Assembly: GCA_011763485.2 (NCBI GenBank)
Contig: JAANSK020264827.1
Coordinates: forward strand, 1 to 33,393
DNA from: Isoetes engelmannii
Lineage: Eukaryota; Streptophyta; Lycopodiopsida; Isoetales; Isoetaceae
Direction: 5' to 3'
DNA length: 33,393 bases
Position 1 is the stretch's first letter. Every line of letters starts with the position of its first letter. A program made the position numbers and the translations under genes. A model generated the notes under the pieces. That model was given only the letters and a program-made list of their open reading frames with translations. It searched no databases and had not been told where the DNA came from. Shown here in pieces: positions 1 through 11,300 of the stretch.

Positions 1-631
1 AAGTTGTTCCCGAGCTGAGGGACTTTGACTTCTACATCATTTTAGATCAAGATCATTGTGGGTGTGTTCGTCGACCATCCCGTGGAGCAAAGGCTATTTA
101 TATCAAGATAGAAGGATTTTAGGAATAACTGATATGTTTGGTGCAGCATAAATCCTCCTACATAAGACCCGAAGGATAAGGATGAAGAGAATTGGGTGTC
201 AGCAGACTGCAGATGCTTGATTCTCTAGTATCGGCCCCCAGTGCCTGCTTTTCTAAGTGGCAGACCAGAATTGCAAGGAAAAGCAAGCGTTGCAGACCAT
301 AAACTGGGTTGTAAATATTTATTGTCAATGAAAATGTAATTATATTTGTATCATATATATATCTTGTACATGTACGTAACATTGATGATTATAATCGATA
401 TATTTTGGAGCAAATTGCTCCAACAATTAGTTTTTTTTAGCAAACACTATACTTTTTGCAATGATTTTATTGTCTTCCCTTTTCAACACACATAAAAATG
501 GTACGATATGGCCACCAATTCATATACAACAAAAAAACAGGATGCAAAATCTTGACCAAAACATAGGTTAAAAACCCGAAAAAAAAAATGACAAGTGGAA
601 TAATGTCAAAATAGTGAAATCGTGGTTAGGT
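1..631. other. Leading flank, no gene recognised
   Basis: No coding signature is convincing on either strand. The stretch is AT-rich. It contains a short perfect inverted repeat near 404-422 (TTGGAGCAA, one base, TTGCTCCAA). The retroelement fossil begins abruptly at about 632, so this flank may be host DNA or unrecognisable parts of the same element. Confidence 0.4.
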
Positions 632-3139
632 GATGAGTGGAAGACTGCCTTTCGAATTCAGTATGGGCATTTTGAGTACACTATCATGCCCTTCGGCCTT
701 ACCAATGCTAGTCTTCCAGCACATGGCTAACAATGTTTTTTTCGGAGTTTTTGGATCTATTCGTTGTCATCTATCTGAATGATATTCTGATCTATTCGAA
801 GACGTTAGAAGAGCATGAAGAACATGTTTGGAAGGTCCTTTAAAAGCTGCGAGAACATGGACTTTATGCCAAGCTGGAGAAGTGTCAGTTCGAGAAGGAT
901 AATGTCGAGTTCTCGGCCATTGTATCACACCCCAAGGTGTCTCTATGGATCCTCAAAAAGTCAGCATTGTTTTGGAGTGGCAAACACCTTCTTTTGTCCG
1001 AGATATTCAATGTTTTCTTGAATTTACCAACTTCTATTGGTGCTTTATTTCGGATTATTCGGAGATTGTCCTTCCTTTGACATGTCTCATGTCAAAGGAT
1101 GTGCCATTCGAATGGAGTGTGGAAGCAGAATTCGCTTTTGTAACCCTGAAGCATGTTTTCACCACGGCACTAGTTCTTGCTCATGCAGATCCTTCGCGCC
1201 CATATGTTGTCGAAGTAGATTCTTCTAATTTTGCTTTAGGTGGTATTCTGTCACAGGAGGGAGATGACCATGAATTGCATCCGATCGCCTACCACTCGCG
1301 GAAGTTCCAGGCAGCCGAAATCAACTATGCGCGATACTCGATTCTTTAGAGGAATGGAGACGTTTTCTAGAAGGATCTCCTCATAAGGTCACAGTATATG
1401 CAAATCACCAAAATCTAGAATACTTTCAGTCTGTTCAAGTACTCAACCGTTGCCAGGCATGCTGGCATACTCAAGTACTATCACACACCGCTTGCATGAT
1501 CAAGTACCATTCGGGACCTCTCCAAGGGAAGCCGGATGTCTTGTCTCGACGCTCCTACTTCAAGCCTAAGCCGAGTGACCCTGCATTTGACCAACAGTTA
1601 CAGATCATGCTCGGGCCCGATCGTTTCCAGCTTAATATGGCCATCACTTTGTTCAAGAGGCCTCATGATACAACCTTGTTGGAGTCTATTCGTGCCTCTC
1701 TCCCCTCTGATCCATTGGCTCAAGATATTTTCTCACATCTAGGTGCAACATCATCTTCTTGCCAGATCGTTTCGAGATTCGAGATGGACTCTCGTTCAAG
1801 ATGCGGTCAAACTACGATCGTTTCGAGATTCGAGATCGACTTCTATATGTCCCAGATGGTGCCTCTAGGCTTCGGGTTCTTCAGGCTTGCCATGATTCAC
1901 CCATGGCCGAACACTTTAGAGTACCCAAGACTCTTGAACTCATTAGTCGAGAGTATTGGTGGCCTGGGCTCCTCCGCTCTGTTGAGGTTTTCATGCGTTC
2001 CTGTGATATCTGCTGTCGAGCGAAGGTTCTAAGACATCTTCCTCATGGTCATTTCAGCTACTGCCTATTCTAGATGGACCTTGGAAGAGTATTTTTGTGG
2101 ATTTTATTCCAAAACTGTCACTCTCTTGGGGTCATGATGCCATCATGGTCATTGTTGATCGATGGCTCACTTTATTCCTTGCAACATCACCATACCAGTG
2201 AGGGGACAATTGATCTTCTTCTTTGCGAAGTAGTCAGACTACACAGACTGCCAAACACTATCATCAGTAATCGTGGACCTCAGTTTGTCATAGGTTTTTG
2301 AAAGCGACTCTTGGAGCTGTTACATGCTTCCGGTCAACATCCAAAAAGTAATAGGCAAGCAAAGCACACTAATCAGTTACCAGCAGGATGATTGGATCGA
2401 TTGGCTTCCATTAGTTGAGTTTACCTATAAAAACTCAGTACATGCTTCCACTGACCAGATTCCATTCTTTCTGAACTCTGGCCCGCATCCTCGTTGGTTT
2501 CTTGGTATCCTTGGATCTGATTCTAAATCTTATCGCGGAGTCTCGACGTGAGAAAATCTAGGCTCTTGAATCAGATCTTCAGCACCACCTTCTTCAGGCT
2601 CAAGAATGCTATCGACATTATGCTGATCTGTATCGTCAGGAAGCTCCTACCTTTCATGTTGATGACCTTGTCTGGCTTCTGCGTAGGGACCTCTCTACCT
2701 TACGTCCCTGCAGCAAGCTTGACTATCATCGCCTTGGTCCTTATAAGATCACGGCTCATGTAGTGATGTGGTATTCCGGCTCGAGCCCCCTCTAGCTGCC
2801 CGGCTACATCCAATATTTCATGTGTCAATATTGGAGCCCTACACACCTAACCCCTTCCCGGATCACATTCCTCCGTCGCCTCCACTAGTAGAAATTGATA
2901 AACACGAGGAGTTCGAAGTTCGAAAGATTTTGGGCTCTAAGTTTCTGCGGTGGCGGTTATATTACTTTGTTGATTGGAAGGATACTTTCCTCCAAATGAC
3001 CGGACCTGGAAACATGCCGAGAATTTGAGCAATGCTCCTGACAAGATTGCAGAATTCTACCGACGGTATCCGAACAAGCCAAGTCCAACTACTCCGACTC
3101 CAGCTCCGAGGACTCGGCGCCGTCGTAGGAGGGGGATGG
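632..3139 (+). mobile_element. Ty3/gypsy (chromovirus-like) retrotransposon fossil, 5'-truncated internal region
   Basis: This is the decayed internal region of a Ty3/gypsy LTR retrotransposon. Recognisable parts follow family order: the end of reverse transcriptase (about 632-1010), RNase H (about 1130-1560), the integrase zinc-binding region (about 1850-2060), the integrase core (about 2080-2480) and a chromodomain-like tail (about 2890-3030). RT-RNaseH-integrase order with a chromodomain-like C-terminus is typical of plant chromoviruses. The gag and protease regions and most of the reverse transcriptase are absent. The coding region is broken, with roughly ten or more interruptions, so this is an old inactive copy. 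A purine-rich tract at about 3126-3139, just before the LTR, fits the polypurine tract of the family. The clade (Tekay, Reina, CRM and so on) cannot be assigned by eye. Confidence 0.88.
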
Positions 3140-3208
3140 TGTGACGACCATACAGATATTCGTACTATACGAGCATTATACTCGTATGTACAAAAGATGG
3201 TCGTCACA
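3140..3208. repeat. Nested hairpin at the LTR start
   Basis: TGTGACGACCAT (3140-3151) is the exact reverse complement of ATGGTCGTCACA (3197-3208). Inside it, GTAC-T-ATACGAG (3162-3173) pairs with CTCGTAT-GTAC (3181-3191) around a 7-base loop, with a one-base bulge. The two stems are nested, so the whole 69 bases can fold. Confidence 0.85.
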
Positions 3209-3660
3209 CGATTGCAAAAAGATAGTTGCATGAGGCAAGATTCGAACTCACAATCTTCTAGTTGCGAGCCACATACTTTAGCCAAATTTACCACCTATTC
3301 TTTTTATTAATGTTCTCTTGCATCTTCCTCATATGAGTAGTAGCTTCTAGGAAGTCCTAGAACATTCTTGAACCTATGTGCATATACGACACTTGGCAAG
3401 ATCTCATCAGTTGGAGTGGCACGATTTGAACCATTGGTATACATATATCTAGAGGAGCCTCATTCTTGTTGAACCATTCCGGTTCAATGCTAGTCTTGAG
3501 CCTTCTAGGCATTTGTCTTGTGTCCCTGCTTGCCTCCAGGCCATTGTATTCTTCATTCTTCCTTGTATATCAGATTCCTCGCATATTTCTTGCGTATTTT
3601 CCACGTATTTTCCTTTGTTTTTGCATAGGTTCATGACCAGGGTTGCCCTTAAGGACATAT
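3140..3660 (+). repeat. Probable 3' LTR of the gypsy fossil (right boundary approximate)
   Basis: The boundary is placed at TGTGACGACC, directly after the purine-rich tract, because plant Ty3/gypsy LTRs commonly begin with TG in this kind of context. No 5' LTR partner lies in the window, so neither the LTR length nor an LTR-divergence age can be obtained. The right end is a guess. The first 69 bases form a nested inverted repeat. Confidence 0.55.
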
Positions 3661-5998
3661 TTGCATAGGCATAATTTAGAAGGTCAGGCGAATCATAAGC
3701 TTCCTATATGAGTTATGTTTGCGCTTTTGTTTTTTTTTTTACTTGAGCTGTTTTATAGAAACTTAGAAGAACCTTGCCAATGTTATTATGGTAATTAAAA
3801 CAACCAGCTAGATTTCAACTTACATACAACTTTGAGGGATTTGATATCTCAAAGAGACCTATCATATTTAACTAAAATTGAGTAGTTGTTGACAAATTTT
3901 TGAATAGTCTGCTATTGGCCACTAGAGCTAGCAAAGAAATACTTAATCTACAAGGGTGATAAAGGGCTAGTCTATGATCCTAAACACTAAGATCCATAGA
4001 ATTGGAGGCGGAACTCTAGATATGAGCTTAAGAATGCATGGCTAATTTAAGTAAGGGGGGAAGATGAAATATCAAAATTTGGCGAAAGAATAATATTTTT
4101 TTCAATAGGAACCTATTCAGCTTTAGTATTTCATTTTTGAAAATATTTAAAATATAGCCATTTGGCTATAAATAGCCCCTTAAGGGCAACCCTGTTTATG
4201 ACATTGATAAGAATTGAAGAAGATGAGAATTACCTCTATACCGCAAATCAGCAAGGCGAATTCAATAATTTGTGGGAATTCACGGATTTGTGGGACCTTG
4301 AAGACCAAGAAACAGGGGAAAATGTCTCCCTAGAATTATGGTGCAGGAAAGTTTTCGGGGAGTCTTTTTAGGCGACATAATTTTAGGGAGGTGGTTAAGT
4401 TAGTAGCTAATGAAAATGCCCCTAACAACGTTTTTTTTTTTTTTTTTTTTTATTCGGATATTAGCATTGACAAGTCATCGTGTTGACAAGCCGCAAAAGG
4501 ATAAAATTCATGTATTGTGGTCAGAGCATGCTCAACCTCTTCCCCATTACACCAAGAGAGCATGAACCTTACCTTTTGAGCCTATCACGTACTACTGAAG
4601 GATGGCCTTCTTCTCGTCTACTGATTTTACTATGGGAATGCAACAACACTTGCGACACGCAATGCAGATATCCATCAACACCATGAAGAGCACACTCACA
4701 TAAATATCTAGATGGATAGTGCTATTGCGTCAATGAAGCTCAAAACTTAATGAGAGCTTTTGAAAGTCTTCCCTCTTCTCCCACTTGCAATACTACAGAG
4801 ACTATGTTTCCTTTTCCAGAAGTATTTCAGCTACCTTGAAGCTCAAGCCAAAAGATAGTAAGCTTAAATGCTCATGTACTTAGGAAGATTGCATGCACTC
4901 TTCTTGCCCGCAGGGTACTATAGGAGATAGATCAGTAGCACCCTTCGGTGTTATAAGCCCACCTTTCACTCTTGTTGTTATCTCGCCCTCTTCAAAACAT
5001 AGAGGTACTATATGCCAAGTTCCTTGTTCCATGTAGAACCATGAGGCAAAAATCCATCTTTCTTACTGTAACAAGTACTAGAGGAGAAAACCCTTTGCAT
5101 TTCCAATGAGCATTCTCCTCAAAATGGCCTCCAACACAATGCTGCACCCTGGAGAATCAGACCAACCACAGCTAGTCTTGAACAAGGCAAAACTGACATT
5201 GGTCACCCGTCCATTGCAGAGTGACTTACCTTATCTATTCTTAGGCCGAAAATGACTCTCATCCAGCTGGGATGGAAAGAGGAGAATGGATTTGGGATGT
5301 GATGAAGACAACCAACACATAAGCCCATATATGTATCTAACCTGATAACCTGATTTGCCCTACTGCAGTAACATCCGCAGTGGGTGCGACCTTCAAGTTG
5401 CAGTGAGTGCAATAGAAAGAATCAGATCCCTAACACATGTGAACTAACTCGAATTGAAAGATCATGCCTAATTCCAGAGCACCAAGTAACAACACCACGA
5501 ATATAGGCCCCACTGCACCCAAATCTGGAGCACTAGACTACTATCTAAGCAGGTCCAAATCAGATCACCATACCAAACAGAATGAAGCCTCCATATCTAG
5601 CCCAGATTTAAGACGAGAAGAGCCTTAGGGACAATGACATGCCCCAGCCAAAACCTCCAATGAAGAAAACCTATGATGACCATGTACAATGAGCTCCATT
5701 ATGCTACATCATTGCGTTTTGAGAGGTCACAGTAGCTGTTTGCTGCTCTTCCAGCGATGGAGCTGGTCTAAATTCTACCATGAACAGGCGACCGCTGCCG
5801 CCTCCCTAGCGCATTTTAGGGTTCTCCTGAATGTCAGTTTTAATTTACTCATTAAAGATATTTTGCGTTCTCATATATTCAACTATTAAAATTTAATTTA
5901 GCTAAATTATAGATTCACTAGGTTTTATCTTTTGCGAAGGTGTGGTGTGTAGTTACATGTCCGATAAGATGCTGCCTAGTGGCGTGCCGTTAATAGTA
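3661..5998. other. Intergenic, no gene recognised
   Basis: No coding region is supported in this 2.3 kb. It contains a poly-T run (4431-4451) and a segment around 4160-4200 with a TATAAATAG-like box. That segment is followed by a 17-bp sequence that also occurs inverted at 3637-3653. The remainder is low-complexity AT-rich DNA and probably decayed repeats that I cannot classify. Confidence 0.4.
4431..4451. repeat. Poly-T run
   Basis: Twenty-one consecutive T on the + strand. It could be the poly-A tail of a minus-strand retroposed sequence, but no body or target duplication was recognised. Confidence 0.9.
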
Positions 5999-6000
5999 TC

Positions 6001-6025
6001 CTCCCTCCCTCCCTCCCTCCCTCCC
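6001..6025. repeat. (CTCC)n microsatellite
   Basis: About six uninterrupted CTCC units lie just left of the SINE copy. On the minus strand this is a GGAG/GGGA-type tract, which may lie at or beyond the SINE 3' end. Confidence 0.9.
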
Positions 6026-6044
6026 AACCCCAAAAAACCATTCA

Positions 6045-6205
6045 AAACAAGCCGAGCTTTAACTTCTTCCATCAAGCTCGAACCTGTGACCTTAGGGCAT
6101 GGGTTTTGGAGCCCCCATTACTAGACTGATGTTGGTCATACTTAAACCCGTGACTTGGGGTGTGGCGATTAGGTCCTACCGCTAGATCATTGCCCGGAGG
6201 GCATC
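6045..6205 (-). mobile_element. tRNA-derived SINE, copy 1 (two tRNA-like modules)
   Basis: Read on the minus strand, a tRNA A-box-like sequence (TGATCTAGCGG, about 6180-6190) is followed by a B-box-like sequence (GGGTTTAAG, about 6141-6149). A second A-box-like (CAGTCTAGTAATGG) and B-box-like (CAGGTTCGAGC) pair follows. The same order of modules and shared wording (TCTAGTAATGGGG, GTCACGGGTT) occur in the copy at 31023-31230, which shows these are copies of one family. No clear target-site duplication was found, so the ends are approximate. This is not a functional tRNA gene, because no cloverleaf acceptor stem closes. Confidence 0.65.
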
Positions 6206-6807
6206 TAACATAAAAAGTTACTGAGAATTGGCTTGGTGTAAGGTCTTAAATTGACGCTAACGAGGTTAGGATTCAAGATCAATATGAGCTTTGCTGCGAA
6301 CGAGGTCTTGAGTTCAAACACGAACACACATGGAATAAAAGTATTGGCCTTAAAGGTTTTCCTCAAGTTAGGGTGAAATCGCACCACCCAAACCTCTGCC
6401 CCTGCTTCTTGGCCAGGGAATTATGAGATGAGTAGGAAGTCCTTATCACATTAGAGCTTACCTTATCACAAAAAAATCAAGCCAATCATAGAAACAAATC
6501 AAAGAAGCGAATAAGAGATTCTCAGTTCAAACTTGATCCTAGCTGGCTTCCCGGACAAAACGTTGACGACGTCCTTCCAGCGGACAAGATCTCTTTCGCC
6601 GCACAGGTTTAGGGCACCTATAGTGTGATAAACGAAGGAGACAGGTAGCTCTAACATGGCGTCTTGCTATTTGGTTGCGGCTGTTCTGATTTCTTCTCCA
6701 CCCGCTGGTGTGATTCCACCCTTAAGTACATACTACCCGTCAAATAAATTGGTTGTCAGAGATCAATCGCCTTATTTGATATGGTACGTGGAGTCATATG
6801 TGTCGAG
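6206..6807. other. Intergenic stretch
   Basis: No gene was recognised. A phrase near 6300-6325 (GTCTTGAGTTCAAACACG) resembles a tRNA B box in the forward direction and may be another SINE scrap. The CGCCTTATTTGA motif occurs at 6769-6780 and again at 6809-6820. Confidence 0.35.
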
Positions 6808-6969
6808 CGCCTTATTTGACATTCACCGTTGTGTTTAAACTAGTCTTAAATCACAAAACATCTGCTAAGTTCACAAAGTGTTTTAACACGATAAAGGACG
6901 GGATAAAGGCTGGGATATACCACGAATATACCCATGATTTAAACATGACGGTGAATGGCAAGTAAGACG
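6808..6969. repeat. Imperfect fold-back (MITE-like)
   Basis: The arm at about 6808-6841 (core CATTCACCGTTGTGTTTAAA) is an imperfect inverted copy of the arm at about 6936-6969, whose reverse complement has the core CATTCACCGTCATGTTTAAA. About 95 bases separate the arms. The size and structure suit a decayed miniature inverted-repeat element, but no target-site duplication or known terminus was seen. Confidence 0.55.
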
Positions 6970-8200
6970 TTCGTTAAGAAATACACATTTAGCATAATGT
7001 TTCATTATTTTGGATAATTGGGGGCATACATTTTGTTTTCTTTAGGTTAATGGCCACATGGCATTGTCAGCAAGAACGCAATTGGGGGCCTCCGGCGAGA
7101 TATGGTCTCTCTGTGCTTACTGAATTCCCGACACTTCGCAGCACAGCTTATGGGTTCAGAAGCACTCCCGGAGACTCTGCATGCCGTTATGCCATAAGAT
7201 TACTTCATTTGTTTTTTGCTGGATTTTTGTATAGATGGTGGAGCTTGAATTTTGTCATGGGTGGGGTGTTTAGCAATGAAGACGTCTGAATAGGATCTAA
7301 AGGAAACCATTTTTTCCGGAGCTGGTTTCGCAATCGTTCTTCCTTTAAACTTGATCTAAGTGTGACGAAAGTTACTCTTTATGGATAAGACAATGTTGTG
7401 CTGGTATGTTTTCTCTGCATTTTCTACGTTTGTTTTGTACACAGCAAGGATTTGCAGGATTGTCATAATTCTTGCCACTCATTTTTTTAACTTTGGCCTA
7501 AGCTCCACTCCAGTGATATGTGAAACATGGATCCATTAAAATTTTGAAGAGCTAGGTTTAATTTTGAGAATTTACGATAGGATATTGGCTTAATTCGAGC
7601 TCATCATTCCTAATCCCTATCTTACATGGTAGAAATAGGAAATCTAATATGCCACTGCAACCTCCGCATATGTTCGCATACTTATTCTTGTGACTGCCCT
7701 TACTTGCTGCAGCTGGTTTGTTCTGTCATAGTTGTTTAGCACTAATGTATTTCTGAAGCTGATGCAATGTTACTATCATGCGCAATGACTCTATATTTTA
7801 AGAACTCCAATGTGACCTCTGAATATTTTCCTGATTGTCAACAATGAGTGAGGGGATCTATTTGCACTTTTACTGCACATTCAGGCATTAAACACTAACA
7901 AACATATACCAGATCGAGGCATACTTATATAGATTGCCTGTTCATGCTGCATAGAGATGGTAAATTTAACAGCATTGTTGATTTTTATGTCTGGCGATTT
8001 TTTTGCTGCAGGTGCTATTTCAAAGTTCTCTGACAACGTTTCTCTACATGCCTGTATACTCATGTTTCATGTACACGACCATTCTTTCCATTTTGAACAC
8101 CTGACATGTTCATAACATTGGGCATTGCTATGCTGGCTGCTAATTGGTCAGATATGGGGGTATTTGTAAATGTAACGATACTACGATAGCTGTGAATGAG
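6970..8200. other. Upstream region of the PX gene
   Basis: This 1.2 kb precedes the first recognised coding exon of the PX/Rubicon-homology gene. It probably holds promoter and 5' leader, and possibly an untranslated or short coding first exon and its intron. No TATA box or transcription start can be fixed by eye. A 79-codon frame beginning at 7050 has no family resemblance and is not called. Confidence 0.35.
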
Positions 8201-8302
8201 ATGAGTGCAAAGAGCGATGGTGAAACAGAGCCGCTTCTACATTTTGAAAGCAAATGCAGGGTCCCTGTGAAGTCACAATGGAAAGAATTAGTGTTTCAAT
8301 GA
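8201..8302 (+). other. Upstream ORF overlapping the PX gene start
   Basis: An ATG at 8201 opens a 33-codon frame ending in TGA at 8300-8302. It overlaps the proposed PX start at 8254 in a different frame. If this stretch is part of the mature 5' leader, ribosomes starting here would bypass the main ATG, so the frame could repress translation. Alternatively the main coding sequence begins in an upstream exon spliced to the AG at 8258-8259, and this frame has no meaning. Confidence 0.35.
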
Positions 8303-11300
8303 AAGTGGAAGATAGTAATGATCAAGTGGAGAACTCCAAGGTTACAGTGGATATTGATAACCAATATCAACTTGATTCTTCTTGCGAAAATGATATCGAT
8401 GATGATTTTTCTGACCATTCAGGGAATTTTTCTTCAGTTTATTCTCAGTGCAAGAGCACTAACTTAAGTATTCGAGAAAGGTTACAATCAGAAACAGATA
8501 TGGCTTTTGGAACGTCCGATTTTGATGACTTTCTTCACGAGAGTGGTGGCTCATTTGATGCATTTGTGGATGCATTGGACTTTGAGTTCAATTCTGATTC
8601 AGAAAGCCAGAACCGGCGTATAATGGACAGTTGCAATGATATGGAGAGTTTAGATTGGTTTGTCCACTCTCCTGTAGGTAGTAAAAGTAAGATCAAAGGT
8701 ACAGGGAGACCGGACTTGTGTAATGACGAGGAATTGGAATTAGAGGAGAATCAAGTTAATGAAGCTTCAGCATCAAACAGTGACAACATGCACATGGGAG
8801 AAAATTACATATTACTCAACGCTCAACATAACTGCAACTTTCCCACGACAAATGAGTGCAGTCAATTTGGTTCGCACGATCCTGGTGTTAATGAGCCTCA
8901 TCATAAAGTTAGCATGGATCAAAAGCAGTATCAGTCACAGGACCTCATCTATGCACAGTATTCAAGTGCAGATCACTTAGTGGGTGGATCTCCTGCTCAT
9001 TATTGCATGAATAATGAAGATGGTAATAATGTCTCTGGACCAAAGTTCAAGACACCTGAAGAAAGTTCAGGGCTACAGACAGCTGAAGAAAGCAATTTCA
9101 TAGAAGCATTCTGCCACGAGAAGTCCATGCTAGCTGATAACTCCAGCCCGGCCGTGAATCCTCTTGAGACCGCTGATACCTCAGAAAATGGAGCTGTAGT
9201 TGGAACTCCAAAGCACCATGATTTGATGAAATATGAGCATATCTCACATTTGGAATCCCGGGAAGCACAGCAGCTACTTACCCTGGACCTAAACAACATC
9301 AAGAAACCACGGTATCCTCTTTACAAAGAAGCATTAAATGAGCATAGCATTGAGAATGGGACAATGACAATAGACTGGGCTCAGGAGTATTTAGGACCAG
9401 ATGAGGTATGCATTTCTTTAATGTAGCTTGCTTACAATGTAGTTTAATTTGGCCAAATGTAGGGGAAAATAGACTGAGTTAGTTACGAGCATTATTCTCA
9501 CTTCATGTTACCTAACCTGGGTTTCAGCTCTAAAAATGGGGACCTTTTGGATTTATTGATATCAAAAGATGTTTATCATACAATAAGTCTAGTTTGTGAA
9601 ATATAGTAGTGTTTTAGTAGGAACACAGTAGTAGCACCTAGCCTAGAACCATGAGATGCTCTTCAGGTTTAGATCTCTAGCTGAATCTATTTGGATTTTT
9701 TACTTGATGCAGTACTGCATCTTAGACTTAAACACATAAAGGAATTGATTATGATATCCTTATGCATGTAGCTTTCTAGATATGTCGAGGCACTTGAAGT
9801 GAAGGAGAGCTATATTGACACAGTATGGGATATGGAAGATGTGCTGCTTGACGTTGATAATAGTAATGGTAATCATTATTTTTGGGGTGCTAAAAGCCCA
9901 CTAACGCCATGCCGTTTAACTCGGGATGGCAGTTCTACTGCTTCAACGACAAGTGAAATGCGATGTCGAGAAGGATATAGTGTCTTATCTAGCGTGGACT
10001 CGGTCGAAGTAGTTGGGGCAAGGCAGAAAAGAGGAGGAGCGTCACTCGGCGAGAGAATGGTAGGTGTGAGAGAGCACACAGTATATAGGATAAAAGTAAA
10101 ATGTGAAGATAAGGAATGGGAAGTTGAGAGGAGGTATCGGGACTTTATTAATTTGTATCAGCAACTCAAGCAAATGTTTGGCGTAAATTCTGCACAGTTC
10201 CTTCCAGATATATGGCGCAAGGTTGGGATTGAATCTCGGAAAGTGTTTGGTAGTACTTCACCAGATATTGTAGAAGTGCGGAGTGCATTATTGCAGGTTT
10301 GTTTGCAATCAGCACTTCAAGCAGGGCCTCCACTCAGTACATCATCTCCATTACTGCAGTTTCTATCTCCCTCAGGAACTAGCAACACACCTGTACATCC
10401 TAGCAAATTGACTTCTATTGAGCAAAACCAATCATACTTACAACTGAAAGAACTTCATGATCCAAACTCTCCTCAAGCAGGTTTTAATGTAAATTCTAGC
10501 AACATTGTCAGTCAACCAGTCGTGCAAGACTCCAGAGCTAATCAGTCATCTTTTGGGAAGACTATAAGGCTAAATATACGGTTGCTTCCCAAAACCTCTT
10601 TCATGCAGCAGCTATTTATTCAACATTATTCTTGTGCTGGTTGTTATAGAGATTTAGAGCTACCAACAAGCATGGTTTCAAGCTTTGTGAAAAGCCTTGG
10701 TTGGGGCAAGCCTAGATTGTGTGAGTACAGTGGGCAGCTGTTTTGTTCCTCATGCCATTTGAATGAAACTGCAATTATTCCAGCTCGGGTACTTCATTTG
10801 TGGGACTTTAGCCCACGACCAGTGTCTCAGCTTGCAAAAGCATATTTGGACTCCATTTACAATCAGGTTAGAGTCTTGTCCTCATAATGGTTCAACTTTT
10901 TTGCTGGTCTTCTCTGCTAGACTTATTGTAAATGTATAAATTTGTTTTGTTGTTTCTGGTAGGATAGTTTTGTGGTTTCTTTTATTCGTGTAGTTACTTA
11001 ATATACCTGGTGCTTGCTCTATACTTATTTTTGAAAGAGAATGGGACTCTCCTGCCTGCCATGCGTGCTGTGGACTTGCTTCTAGCTTGGCCATTGAGCA
11101 ATAAAGATAGTAGTTTCTTAATTTGAAAAAAAAAAAAATGCTCAAGATTTTCATCGTCATTTGATAATAGAAAAGAATTTGTATTATTAGACTCCTACTT
11201 GTAACATATTTAGTTTTGTATAGTGGGTACATTATTCTAGTTAGACAGTCATGAGGATGTCTGTTCTTGTAAAGTATATTATGGGTCGTATAACGAGTAC

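Noticed and set aside
5203-5412. Minus-strand 69-codon frame in the 3.7-6 kb intergenic region
   Set aside because: No recognisable family and no splice context; likely chance.
6175-6192. Possible tRNA gene (A and B boxes)
   Set aside because: No closed acceptor stem or anticodon arm, and the two-module layout recurs at 31023-31230, which marks a SINE.
7050-7289. 79-codon frame as an upstream exon of the PX gene
   Set aside because: No family resemblance and no supported splice to the main frame.
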